A stretch of DNA of 64,000 nucleotides from the NCBI RefSeq assembly GCF_001411555.2, contig NC_049907.1:2922243-2986242 (forward strand), given 5' to 3'. A program made the position numbers and the translations under genes. Positions 43,936 through 55,540 of the stretch are shown here, in pieces; position 1 is the stretch's first letter, and the number at the start of each line of letters is the position of its first letter. The DNA comes from Juglans regia. Lineage: Eukaryota; Streptophyta; Magnoliopsida; Fagales; Juglandaceae. The notes beneath the pieces were generated by a model that was not told the origin of the DNA, did no database searches, and saw only the letters and a list, made by a program, of their open reading frames with translations.

Positions 43936-46797
43936 AATCGCCTATGATATATATGGATGCTTCTCCCTCAAAAGTGGGCCCTGCGCGCTAATACCAAAAG
44001 CTAGATCTCTTTGCGTTGATGTAAAAGTTTGTTAGCTAGGATTAGATAATTATAACCTATTTAAATTATTAGATAAATATAATTTATCTTTATTTTTATC
44101 AATGAATATTTAAATTTAAAGATAAATAGCTAAATATTTATCTTTATCTTTATCTATAAATATTTGAATTCTAAGATAAGTGGTTGAATAGATTAAGATT
44201 CAAAAGACTTTTGATCAAGATTAAATGTTCGAAAAGATAGGAGATATTAAATGATTTGGAAAGAAGATTCAAAAAGAAGATATCAAGCAGAAATAATTTT
44301 AAATTATCAAAAAGTTATCCAGAACAAAAGCTGAACATAAATCAGTTACTGCAGAGAAGAGTTATCGCGACATATTAGCAATTCGTCAGGAGACGTCTTC
44401 GCGATATATTCTATCCGTCAGCAGAATCCTATTGAAACTCCAGATAGTTTATTTAAGAGATTCTACTGGTTAAGATGGCTAGAGATTTTGATCTATATAT
44501 TTTCTAGATCACTTTCTATTACATTGTTTAGTGAGAAAATTTTTTAGTGAATTTTTATATTTGTGATCTCTCTTTGAGTGTGATCGTGCTTCCAATGTGG
44601 AAGATTGTATGATTGGACTACAACCCCTATATTTATAGTATAGCTCTATATTAATTTTCTTTAATTTGGGTTAAATGGATTTCACTGAAAATGTTGAGGT
44701 ATTTTCAATAATTAATTCACAAATCTTGCTGATTTATTTTTTCTTTTATGGGGCCTGTTAATTAGAACGTTCCTGCAGTGAGATTTATAATGATAGTTGA
44801 CTACAAGTGGGTCTATACACTTTTTTAGAGCCAATGTTAATTACTGGAGGGTAGATAGAGGATAATGTTGTGTTCGGGATAAAATAAGCACGTGTTCAAG
44901 CTCATGAGAGGATAAAGATCGTGACCATGGCAAGGAAGTAGAATACAACGTGTCAAGAGATAAAAGAATACAGCTGGTGGCCTTACAATTAAGTGAAGTG
45001 AAAGAAAGTGGAATGCATCTAAACATGTGGGATAAAGCGTAAAGTTAAGGAGAAAACTTCAATGGTAATAAATGAGAGAGATAAAAGGGTATCCTCTGCA
45101 CAAAGGTCAAAGGTATCTTCTTCGTCCTCCCAAAAACTTTTCACCATTATACTGACAGAACCGCTTTGAAGTGATTGGGCTGTTTTTAAGAAAATATCAG
45201 CCATTAATTATAAGCCACCACATTAACAATTTTACATAATTAACACGAGGAACATCATATTTCCAAACGCTCCAGTCGAACGGCCCTGTCAAAACACCTC
45301 TTGAAACTCAACCTAGTCGAAGGAACGCCCCCTTTACAAACTTCAGATTAGTTGAACGCCCCAGTTCAATGCCGTCAACCAGTCAACGTCGAATGGCCTA
45401 GTCCAGCGCCCTCAGTCGAACGCTCCAATGCCATCGAATGCCCCAACAGTTTCGTCGACCACCAGTTTCGACGCCACCATTTCCGTCGCACCCACTATCT
45501 TTGCCGCGCCCAGCATCTTTGTCACCCACCATCTGCCCACAATCTCTTTCGCCCATACAGCATCAAAAGAACTTTGCTAGTAGTTGGAGATATTTGGTTT
45601 GCATTCTGTTGATTCTTTGAAGATCCATTTATGACACTTATCAGATGCAACTTTCCCCATCAACCTGTTGGAATCAATATCTCACCCAATCAAGCCCCAT
45701 ATGATAGGGAGACTCTTCACCTTTACATCTCTCTACTTTCCATGTTACCTCAAGATTTTGGTTAAGAGAGAGAGACAGAAGAGAGAGGGAGGGAGGATCG
45801 AAACCACAACACAAACACCTAACCAGTACCCACCCTTCTCCATAATTATATAACTGAATGGACATCTTGCTGAAGGATCTCCTGACAGGATCTTCGCCAC
45901 CATCAATCTCTTCCAAACAATCGCCAACTCTTCCTCGACAAAACCCATCTTCCCACATCAACATTCTTCACAAGGTTTTGACAGAAAAAAATTACATCCA
46001 TTTGAAATCACTGAAGAACATATTGTGCAAATGAAAACTTACTAAATAACTATCAATAATTATCAATCACAAAAACTAAAATACAAAGAAAATAAACATC
46101 TTTCAATTTCACTCTTTTTTCCACTCTTTTCTTGCAAGGAAGACAATAATGCTCTGCCTCGTTGTTGAGCAAAGGAAACAAAGAATGCAAATTATACCGC
46201 GAAGTTGAACATAGTGCTTGAAAATATTACTCTGTTTACTAAATCCTCTGCTTTCTCAGCAACCAAACTGAGAGGTGAAGGCAAACCATTACCCCCCTCT
46301 GACTCTTCTGCGATAAAAAAAAAGAGACATCGATGTTGAAAGCTTCGACACTAGAGGCTTCGACGGGTTTGAGAGAAGGAGATGGGGTTTGAGCGAAGGA
46401 GGCTTCTACCATGCAATCCCATATGTTTTTTAATGGACCGCCTACGTGGCGATCACTTATTAGTGGCCTGTTTTTTATAATAAAATGGACGTATCGGTTC
46501 TACGTTATTCTCATCTTTTGAGGGTGAAATATATTGTTTTTGCCTATGTGGTGATTTTATAGTCTCTTATATACTCATTTTGCTTTTTGTTTTTGTCTAT
46601 TATTTAATATTAAATTTATAAAAATAAATTCTTTAACCAAATTTTGAGTCACTGCTGCTGAAGTTACCCAAAGTGAGGCGCGAGAGAAACGTGTGAGGCA
46701 CTGAGTCCGAGGACAAAGAGTTTGTAGTTTGTACGAAAACTTCCTTTTCAATCTGATTCTGAATGATATCATTGGGTGGAACTAGAAAACACAGATC
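43936..46797. other. Intergenic, repeat-derived DNA
   Basis: No gene recognised. About 44028-44715 begins TGTTAGCTAGGATTAG and is AT-rich in the way of a decayed solo LTR, but I found no matching end or duplication. At 45265-45460 a GC-richer tract repeats TCGAACG/TCGAATG-type words (separate finding). The short open frames here lack known motifs. Confidence 0.4.
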
Positions 46798-46855
46798 ATG
46801 CAGCGAGCTGGGACTTCATGTTACCACAAGCTGAGTTTGCTTTCAATAACTCTGT
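46798..46855 (+). pseudogene. Small gypsy integrase fragment
   Basis: About 58 bases (CAGCGAGCTGGGACTTCATG to TTTCAATAACTCTGTT) encode WDFMLPQAEFAFNNSV-type integrase sequence and match 55547-55600 with few differences. It ends exactly where a MITE begins. Confidence 0.75.
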
Positions 46856-47085
46856 TGAAAATTGAAAATTATTAGATATTGTTAGAAATTAAAAATTGAG
46901 ATAAAAGTTGAAAATTGAAAAAGATATTGTTAGAATATCATTTTTTTAATATTATTATTATTATTTTGGGATTTGAAAAAGTTGAATTGTTTATTATATT
47001 GTGTTAGAATTTGAAAAATTTGTAATGATTAGATAAGATGAGTTAAGATGAGTTGAGATGGGTTTGAGATCCAAATCTACATGCT
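46856..47085. mobile_element. MITE of the CATCTCATCTCA family (reverse orientation)
   Basis: Contains TTTGGGATTTGAAAAAGTTG, AATTGTTTATTATATTGTG and AGATGAGTTAAGATGAGTTG, the reverse complement of the core at 23300-23497. The left part is a degenerate GAAAATTG repeat. Confidence 0.6.
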
Positions 47086-47427
47086 GGTCGTGACAACTAA
47101 CAAAAGCCAATTTCAAAATAGGGGAGCTTAAAGTTTTTGCTGAAGCCGGAGTGCGATGAATATGGCAATCATCTAATTTATTTGTGATAATTTATGGTGA
47201 TGATCTCAAAAAGTCACATTCTCATCTTCCTAAGAATAAGACAACCATGAGAAGAACCATATGAAAGTCAAAGATCACTCTAAATTTACATGTTCACTCA
47301 AACCCCTTCCTGCTCTGCCATATGAGCTGTAATGGACCACTTTCCTCTAATTGTTGTTCACTGAGTCTGAGCTCAAGCCTAGCTAGTTTGTATCTTTTGT
47401 AACCACCAAAAGATACCAATTGTTAAT

Positions 47428-47540
47428 GAGCAAAAGACCTGTAGTGCTCCTCAAGCGGGTGGCCTATTATCAGCCATATGCACCTCCTAGGCAGACGCAA
47501 CTCACCTAAGAAAAATCGGGTGCCATGGCTAACAAGTACA
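47428..47540 (+). pseudogene. P450 exon 1 fragment
   Basis: GAGCAAAAGACCTGTAGTGC through CCTCAAGCGGGTGG, GGCCTATTATCAGCCATATG and GTGCCATGGCTAACAAGTAC matches the intact P450 at about 49237-49357 (its [17 protein letters not shown] to GAMADKY region). Small deletions break the frame. It is a short relic of a neighbouring duplicate. Confidence 0.8.
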
Positions 47541-47588
47541 ATGGATCGGTACTTTCTTGGTGGAGCAAACTTATCCTAATGAACCATG

Positions 47589-48500
47589 ATGGATCGGTAC
47601 CAGTGAGTGGAGAAGCCGAGAGCTGAGACGCCGATTGATGCGAATGAGATTCATATTATGAGTAAGGGAAGGATGCGCAACTATATCACCTATGCCACGA
47701 GCTTGCTTCAAGAGGAAAACGGTTCAAGTGAAATTGTATTCAAGGCATTGGGAAGAGCTATCAACAAGACGGTGACAATTGTGGAGTTAATTAATAGAAG
47801 AATTGTTGGCCTTCATCAAAATACTTCAATTGGATCCACCGATATAACTGATACATGGGAGCCCCTGGAGGAAGGCCTCCTTCCATTGGAAACCACAAGA
47901 CATGTGTCAATGATAACAATGAGGCTACGTTTGGATGTTGAACTGAGTTAAGTTTAGTTAAGATGATAAAATATTGTTAGAATATTAATTTTTTAATATT
48001 ATTATTATTTTAAAATTTTGAAAAAGTTAAATTATTTATTATATTTTGTGCTGAAATTTGAAAAGGTTGTAATGATGAGTTAATATGAGTTGAGAGGAGT
48101 TTAGGATCCAAACATACCCTAACCCTTTCAAAGAAGGAACTGAATACATCCTTTGTTGGGTACTAGCCTCCATTACCCACAGAGCAGGTGAAGCCATCTA
48201 CAGAGGAAGGGCAAAAGCTAGAGGGAATGGTTTTGTGGCAGCTGATTATGAGGATGGAGGTTGGGATCGCGGTCGAGGCAATGCAAGGGGTAGGGGTTGT
48301 GGAAGAGGACGTGGTTTCTGTGGCCGTGGAAGGGGATGGTATAGTGAACCTCAAGTTGACACACAGCAAGAGGGAGGATACCATCGAGAAGCACCTGTCC
48401 AAGGCCGTGGACGAGGCCGTGTGAGGGGAAATCGTGGAAGGGGCTGTCGCTTTAGATCCAATGGATTGAAGATTGAGTGGGCTTCCACAGACATGACGGA
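47589..48500 (+). pseudogene. Processed pseudogene of an Alba-domain, RGG-rich protein
   Basis: Starts MDRYQ, then TGA where R is expected, then VEKPRAETPIDANEIHIMSK, GRMRNYITYATSLLQEENGS, EIVFKALGRAINKTVTIVEL and TRHVSMITM: an Alba domain with no introns. A MITE interrupts it (47923-48119), after which it continues TLSKKELNTSFVGY, a TAG, PPLPTEQVKPSTEEGQKLEG, a frameshift, and an Arg-Gly-rich tail (DRGRGNARGRGCGRGRGF, GRGRGRVRGNRGRG). Family members are RNA/DNA-binding proteins. Absence of introns plus stops points to retroposition and decay. Confidence 0.85.
47923..48119. mobile_element. MITE inserted in the Alba pseudogene
   Basis: Ends GGCTACGTTTGGATGTTGAA and GATCCAAACATACCCT are inverted copies; the core (ATATTGTTAGAATATTAATT, TTGAAAAAGTTAAATTATTT) places it in the CATCTCATCTCA family. 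Coding sequence resumes immediately after it, which proves the insertion. Confidence 0.8.
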
Positions 48501-49139
48501 AATGACTCGAGTTATGGAACTTTCCGATCTATGTTTCATTCTCTCTTGTTAGTACCATTTATGGTCCCGGGCTAGTACTTATTGTAGGTCATATTCATAT
48601 GGTAGTGCTGTAGACTTACAAGTTTGGAATTGCTCCCAAATGAGGCAAACCCGTTTTGTGGGTGACATGCTTGGATAGTTGTACTTTTCCATTTTGACTG
48701 AGCCGCATTCTTTTATTTTTGTTTGGAGAGTTTTTGGTGTAAAAATAAAATAAAATAGTACGGATCAGCTTTAGCAATCGGTCATGGAATTGCCGTAGTT
48801 CTGATTTTAACAGGTTGAACTTGAATATAGGCCAGTTACAAGTGGTGGGGTTAGGTTGAGTCGTCATATGCTGGCAACAAGCACGCATTTTCTTCGTAAT
48901 AGAAAAAAATAACAATAAATAAATAAAATTTGCTCGAGTGCGGTCAACATGTCAACGGACATTTTATTTTTCTTATTTGAGAAAATGGCAACAATATATG
49001 ATCTCAGAAGTCGGCTATTCTCTTATCTTCCAAAGAAATGACAAACATCATAAGAAAACAACATTATAATCAATGAGGATATCTAAAGTTGCTTAATTCG
49101 ACAAAACCTGTCGTGTTAGTGAGACTCTCAGCCCTAACA
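48501..49139. other. Intergenic DNA upstream of the P450 gene
   Basis: Contains the likely former 3' UTR of the Alba retrocopy and the P450 promoter. A TATA-like TTATAATC lies at about 49065. Nothing else recognised. Confidence 0.45.
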
Positions 49140-51092
49140 ATGGATCCTCTACTCCAATTCCTATTGACTCTGTTCTCTTGCCTCTTTGCTTTGCTAGTAT
49201 GTATCTGTTTTCAGTACTTGAGAAGCCAAATTATTCGTGAGAAAAAGACCTGTACAGCACCTCAAGCTGGTGGCGCTTGGCCTATTATAGGCCATATGCA
49301 CCTACTCGGCGGCCGGCAACTGACCCACAAAACACTGGGTGCCATGGCTGACAAATACGGACCAGTTTTTACTATCAGGTTGGGTTCTCACAGAGTTTTG
49401 GTTCTGAATAGTTGGGAAATGGCCAGAGAGTGTTTCACTGTCCATGACAAGGTTTTCTCCACCAGACCGAGCATTGCAGCCTCAAAGTTGTTGGGATATG
49501 ACTATGCTATGTTTGGGTTTGCTCCATACGGATCATACTGGCGTGAGATGCGCAAGATAGCTACAACTGAGCTTTTGTCGAATCATCGGCTTGATATGCC
49601 GAAGCATGTACGAGCTTCAGAGGTGGGAACTGCGATCAAGGAATTGTACCAGTTCTGGGTTAGCAAAGGCAGTGCAGAAAGAGGAGTTCTTGTGGACATG
49701 AAGCAATGGTTTGGGGATTTGACACAGAATCTTACTTTAAGAATCGTTGCAGGTAAGCGATACTTCGGAACCAATGCTGATTTTGATGAAGATGAGGCAC
49801 GTCGCTTTCAGAAAGTGATGAGGGAATTTTTTCATCTGTTTGGTGTGTTTGTGTTGTCTGATGCAATACCGTTTCTGGGGTGGTTGGATTTAAATAGATA
49901 TGAGAAAAGGATGAAGAGAACTGCAAAACAATTGGACGCTCTAGTTGGAGGGTGGCTGGAGGAGCATAAACAGAAGAAGTTGTCAGATGGGAAGAGAAGA
50001 GAAGAGCAGGATTTTATGGATGTGATGCTCAACACCCTCGAAGATGCCCAGATTTCAGGATTTGATGCTGACACCATCAACAAGGCTACTTCCCTGGTAA
50101 GTTCTTCGTGACTTTCATCTCTTTCACGAGTCCCAAGGTAAAAACTTGCCGGGTGATGGCTAAACCAACCAAAACAAAGAAGAATAGAGAAACAGAGTAA
50201 GAAATCCTGAAAAATATGAACAGGATTCAATACTCAATTGATCAAATAAAAAAAAAAAAAAAATTTCGCCGCATAATGTTTTCACTTTCAAGGCTATATC
50301 AAGGAATCCTTAGGGACTGGCTCAACTGTTAAGGGCTTTGTTCTTGGGGATATGCCCCAAGTTTAAGGTTTGGATCCTTGATCCTTGATACCCCAAAAAA
50401 AAAAAAAATCATCAGAAAAAGGTTGGGAGGATTTATTGTTGAGTCATGAGATATTATTTTGGCAGAATCTATTCTTAGCAGGAAGTGACACTACAATGGT
50501 CACTCTCACATGGGCTCTGTCTTTACTACTCAACAATAGCGATGCACTAAAGAAGGCCTGTGAGGAGCTAGACAAAAACGTTGGCAAGGATAGACATGTC
50601 GAAGAATCCGACATAAAAGACTTGGTCTATCTCCAAGCCATTGTCAAGGAAACACTGCGCCTATACCCACCTAGTCCGATCATTGGTCTTCGTGCTGCCA
50701 TGGAAGACTGCACCCTCTCAGCCGGCTATGGCATTCCGGCCGACACACGGTTAATGGTGAATGCCTGGAAAATTCACCGAGACGAGAACATTTGGCCCAA
50801 CCCTCACGAATTCAGACCAGAGAGATTCTTGACTACTCACAGGGACATGGACCTGAGAGGTCAGAATTTTGAGCTCATTCCTTTCGGTTCAGGAAGGCGA
50901 TCTTGTCCAGGGATTTCCCTAGCTCTTCAAGTGGTGCATTTGACGCTCGCTAGCTTCTTACACAGTTTCAACATTTCTAAGCCATCCAATGAAGATGTGG
51001 ATATGACAGAGAGCGTTGGCTTGACAAACTTGAAGGCAACCCCACTTGAAGTTCTCCTCTCTCCACGTCTTAATTCTCATCTCTTTGCGTAA
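49140..51092 (+). CDS. Cytochrome P450, CYP82-like
   Basis: Two exons (49140-50096, 50466-51092) join in phase 0 to 527 residues, normal for the family. I chose the ATG at 49140 because it places the membrane anchor ([20 protein letters not shown]) at the N terminus; an upstream in-frame ATG at 49089 is less likely. A proline-rich hinge (GGAWPIIGH) follows. Motifs: C-helix [15 protein letters not shown]-helix oxygen-binding AGSDTT; K-helix ETLR; PERF; heme loop [10 protein letters not shown] with the axial Cys. All key residues are present. Family members are ER-bound monooxygenases of specialised metabolism; the substrate cannot be told from sequence. The single intron carries a SINE. Confidence 0.93.
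50309..50409 (+). mobile_element. tRNA-derived SINE in the P450 intron
   Basis: TTAGGGACTGGCTCAACTG contains an A-box-like motif, and GGTTTGGATCC downstream resembles a B box. An A-run closes the element at about 50394-50409. Flanking duplication not identified. It lies in the sense direction of the P450 gene. Confidence 0.6.
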
Positions 51093-51316
51093 AAATGCTA
51101 CTCTTTTATCTTAAACTTTGTCATCTTCCATCACATTTATTGATATGATGTAATATTAATAACAATCAATTAAATGTATTGTATCAACAAAAGCATGACC
51201 GTATATCGATAATAAAAATTTAGTTTAGCATGAACAACAGTAATTGTTTAAGTTTTTTTTTTTTTTTAACGTGTATTTGTGGTCACCAATAATATTTGAT
51301 GAGTGCATCTCTTTCT

Positions 51317-51502
51317 CGTTTGAATATAGGAACGATTTCATCTCATCTCATCTCATCATTATAATTTTTTTAAATTTTCATATAAAATATAATAAACAAT
51401 CTAATTTTTTTAAATTTTAAAATAATAATAATATAAAAATAATAATATTTTATTTAATTTTTATTTAAAATCATCTCATTTTATCTCACTATCCAAAACA
51501 AA
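51317..51502. mobile_element. MITE of the CATCTCATCTCA family
   Basis: CGTTTGAATATAGGAACG, then CATCTCATCTCATCTCATCA, the AATAAACAATCTAATTTTTT core and an ATCTCACTATCCAAAACAAA end; compare 23300-23497. Confidence 0.7.
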
Positions 51503-51851
51503 TTGTTACCGCGTTGGTCTATGCCAAAGTCGAAAGCTTCATCCTCAGAAGCACAAACCAACGTAGATAGGCATGCATCAGGTTTAATGATTTCCCTGCT
51601 GCTACTATTTGTATACATAAGACCTAAGTCCCACATTGGGAAATAGCCCACGTAGAATGGGACCAATGGATAGGTTGTATAGGTAATCAGTGAGTCCCAC
51701 ATTGGTTATTTACTAGGTAAAACTGGGCTTTATAAGAGTTTCCAGGAAAGTTTTAATCGGACTAGTCTTTTTGAGTTATAGCGCTGATGTGGCTTTTGCT
51801 TTTCTCGGGTTGTTTATGGTAATGCCAAAAGAGAAAATATAATAAAGAGAA

Positions 51852-51998
51852 ATTTTAAGTGAGGACTGCATGTACAGGTACATGTTTAAATGAGAGAAAA
51901 TATTATTTTAAAAGAGATAATTTTGTAATTTTATAAAATTTTAAAGTTAAAATAACTTAGACCTGCACATGCAGTGTCCAAGTAAGAATTGTAACTAG
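51852..51998. mobile_element. MITE with inverted ends
   Basis: Left AATTTTAAGTGAGGACTGCA and TGTACAGGT are inverted against right ACCTGCACATGCAGTGTCC and AAGTAAGAATT. The interior is AT-only. No transposase. Confidence 0.55.
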
Positions 51999-52305
51999 CA
52001 TTGTTCATAAATAAATGTATGGAGTGAGGGGTGAATCGGTCTGTGTCTTTCCTTGCAAGGATCAGTAGGTAGGACTTCGTAAATTCTTGATCAGCTTTTA
52101 ATAAATTTGTTTATTATCTACTGCAGGGACCAGAGAACCATTCTTAACTACTACATTGAATTACCTACTACTACAATTGCTCGCACACATACATCGAAAA
52201 TGCAACCAAATAATTCGACCTCTTCAAATAATGGAACGGTGCATGCAGTACTTTCATTATTCCACAAATATATATTGAGCTGTATTACATTGACCATTGA
52301 CCCAG

Positions 52306-52336
<31 letters not shown>

Positions 52337-52860
52337 GAAATTAATTTTTTTTTTCTTTATTAGATGTAAACTCAGGCAATGTGAACCTACTCCATCTCTT
52401 TAAATTAATATATAGATCATACGAGGATAAGAATTTTGTGTTAAATCGTCAATTACTACATATATACGTGGGAAATTTGAAAAATACTTGAAGATAACAT
52501 CGTTTTGTATATATGTTGTCCCTTTTGTCTCGTTGATGCAAATAGAGAGCACGGCTCCCAAGCAAAAACTATTCCTTAAATCGTGGGAGATGAGGACGTA
52601 TTCAGTTACTAGAATCTTTATCCATTCTTATCTTTTTATTTCAAACTTTTGTTGCTAAGTTGATTAATTCTTTCTTAATTTATTTCCGTGAGACTCGGTT
52701 GCTTTATTAGCAATCCATTCCTAGTTTATTTCTTGATCTATAGTACATGTAATCCTTTAAATATGGAAATTTAGAAAAGAAAGGCAGTTGCCGAATTTTC
52801 TTAGATGATTTTCAAATTTGAGAATGAAGAGATTTCTTTCCTCAAGGAACTCAGTGTTTC

Positions 52861-53950
52861 ATGCCTGTAACTCGTAGTGGTAATTCTTCCAATATGTCGA
52901 ATAACCAAAATCCAAACACTGATCTACCCCAGCTACAAGTGCAGATCACCCAACTCGCATCTGTTCTGGAACAGATCAATCAAAGGTTGGATACGATGGA
53001 GGAATGTCGAACTCGAGATGAGTTTGGACCTCGCAATAGGAGAAGGCGTAGACCTCCTCCGGAAGATGAAGTAGATGGTAATGAAGGGAACGAAGACGAT
53101 GAAGAATACAGGGAGAGGAACATGGGACTTGGTGGTCATGAAGTTCGCTTTGGGCAGAATGGCCGTGAATTTCCCAGGGGACGAGGAGGACGTGGCTTTG
53201 ACCGTCACTATCTTGATGAACTAGCCAAGGGAACGAAGGTAGATGCCCCAGATTTTTTTGGGAAGCTGGATCCCAATGCTTTCGAAGATTGGTTGATGGC
53301 CATTGAGGATTATTTTGATTGGTTCTCTGTGTCCGAGGATAGAAAAGTCCGTTATGTCCGTTTGAAATTAAAAGGCCATGCACGAGCTTGGTGGGGTAGT
53401 GTGGAAGAGCAACTACGTCGTACTCAACGTGCGCCAGTGTCTAATTGGGAAGAAATGAAGGAGCGGCTGAAAGAGAAATATCTGCCTATTGACTACGAGC
53501 AAGTCATGTTTGAAGAGATGCTACAACTGAGGCAAGGAACATTGACTGTCGACCAGTATACAGATCATTTCCATGAACTGAACGTTCGCAGCAAGGTGGT
53601 GAAAAACGAGTAACAAACGCTAGCTCGTTACTGTACGGGCTTACGTAATGAGCTGCGAAAAGAGATGCTGATAGCACGACTCCTAAATGTTGATGAAGTT
53701 TATCAATTGGCTTTACGAGTTGAAAAGCAACTGGGATTCTTCAATGGTAGACGCATGTCATCTACGGATCCCAGGTAGGAACGCGCACCAACACAACAAT
53801 TCCAGAAACCACCTCTGCCCACTAACCAAGGTAGACACGCCGTGATGGGTGACCAAAGAGGAAAGACCAAGCTAACGGGCGATGGACCACAATGCTATAA
53901 GTGCAAGGGGTTTGGACATTTTGCTGTGGTATGCTCTACGAAGAAAAAAA
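52861..53950 (+). pseudogene. Gypsy gag
   Basis: Starts MPVTRSGNSSNMSNNQ at 52861, only 30 bp after the left repeat. Gag core: VDAPDFFGKLDPNAFEDWLM, YFDWFSVSEDRKVRYVRLKL, GHARAWWGSV, and LTVDQYTDHFHELN. A TAA at 53611-53613 interrupts it, a second stop follows at about 53778, and the zinc knuckle CYKCKGFGHFAVVC lies at 53893-53934. Confidence 0.85.
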
Positions 53951-55540
53951 ATTGGCCTTTGTGTGTGGAAAAGAACTTAGGATGGTTGATGCAAATGAGA
54001 AAGTTGAAGAAGAAGAATATGAAGAAAGTGATGGTGAAGATGTAGAACACTTGGAAGCAACTGATCTGCCCAGTTGTGTGATCTACCAAGTTTTGACTGG
54101 CACTAAGAAGAAGTTCCAAGGTTGTGGTTTTGATTGGAGGCGCACCAACATTTTCCATACCCGTATGGAGCATAGTGGTCGTGCGTTAAATGTTATCATT
54201 GACAATGGGAGTGGAATGAATGTAATCTCTAATGATGCAGTAGAGCGGTTGGGTTTGACAATTGAAAAACACCCCACCCCGTATCGAGTAAGCTGGGTTA
54301 ATGAAGATAACCCCATCTTGGTAAAACATTGTTGCTTGGTGAAATTTGCACTGGGAAGAAACTACACGGATGAGGCCTGGTGTGATGTGGTCCCTATGAC
54401 CGTTTGTCATTTATTATTGGGTCGACCTTGGCTCTATGACAGAAAGATGATGTATGATGGGTATGCCAATTCTTACTCTTTTCAATTTAATGGCAAGAAA
54501 TTCGTTTTAGACCCTTTGCAGATTTCTGAGTTTGAGACACAACCGAAACAAACAAAAAAAGAAGAGGCTGTTCCAGTGCTAACCATTCGGCAGTTTACTC
54601 AAGCTCTAAAAGGAGAACAATTAGTGCTGTTGGTAGTGAACCGATAGGCTAAACAAGGTGATGGCATTATCCCCAACGAATTTACGAAGATGCTAGGGAA
54701 GTTCCATGACATCATGCTAGATGAAATGCCGAGACAGCTACCACCATTGCGAGAGGTGCAACATGCCATTGATCTACTTCCAGTTTCTTCCTTGCCCAAC
54801 CTACCACACTACCGTATGAGTCCCACAGAAAATGAAGAACTAAATCGACAAATTCAGCAATTACTTGATAGTGGATTCATCCGAGAAAGTCTTAGTCCGT
54901 GCGCCGTACCAGTTCTACTTACACCCAAGAAATATAATACTTGGAGGATGTGCGTCGATAGCCGCGCGATTAACAAAATAACGGTGAAGTACCGATTTCC
55001 TATTCCCCAACTTGACAACATGTTAGATTTATTGAGTGGAGCATCTATCTTTACAAAAATTGATCTTCGTAGCGGGTATCATCAAATTCGAATCCGTCCC
55101 GGAGGTGAGTGGAAGACAGCTTTCAAAACAAAAGATGGCTTATTTGAGTGGTTGGTCATGCCTTTCGGACTAACCAACGCGCCAAGCACATTTATGCGTG
55201 TCATGACGCAAGCACTCAAACCTTTCTTAGACAAATTCGTAGTTGTCTATTTTGATGACATTTTGATTTTTAGCCATTGTTTGCAGGATCATTTAGACCA
55301 TGTGCAGCAAGTTCTGGAAACACTAAAAAGAGAATAGCTCTTTGTAAACCATGGCAAGTGTTCTTTTATGAAGAAACGAGTGAATTTCTTGGGGTTTATT
55401 ATTTCAGACCAAGGGGTAGAAGCCGATCCTGCCAAGGTTCAAGCAATTAAAAGTTGGCCTGCTCCTCGTAATTTTTTTGAAGTGCGCAACTTTCATGGGC
55501 TGGCAACATTCTATCGGCATTTTATACGGAACTTCAGCAC
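53951..55540 (+). pseudogene. Gypsy protease and reverse transcriptase
   Basis: Protease: ALNVIIDNGSGMNVISNDAV (DNGSG in place of DTGSS) and LLLGRPWLYDRKMMYDG. After a TAG at 54645-54647 the reverse transcriptase runs from about 54690: [67 protein letters not shown] and the catalytic [15 protein letters not shown] at 55335-55337 precedes LFVNHGKCSF, VNFLGFIISDQG and FYRHFIRNFSTM, where the sequence breaks off. Confidence 0.88.

Larger units (their letters stand above)
51093..52533. other. Intergenic DNA downstream of the P450 gene
   Basis: No gene recognised. Contains two MITEs (listed) and a stretch at 51620-51780 with two copies of AGTCCCACATTGG plus GGGCTTTATAAGAG, which looks promoter- or LTR-like but could not be assigned. 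A (TC)n run lies at 52306-52333. Confidence 0.5.

Noticed and set aside
44028..44715. Solo LTR
   Set aside because: The start TGTTAG is suggestive, but no end, duplication or second copy was found in the window.
48188..48552. Gly/Arg-rich frame as an independent gene
   Set aside because: It is the RGG tail of the Alba pseudogene, out of frame with the domain upstream.
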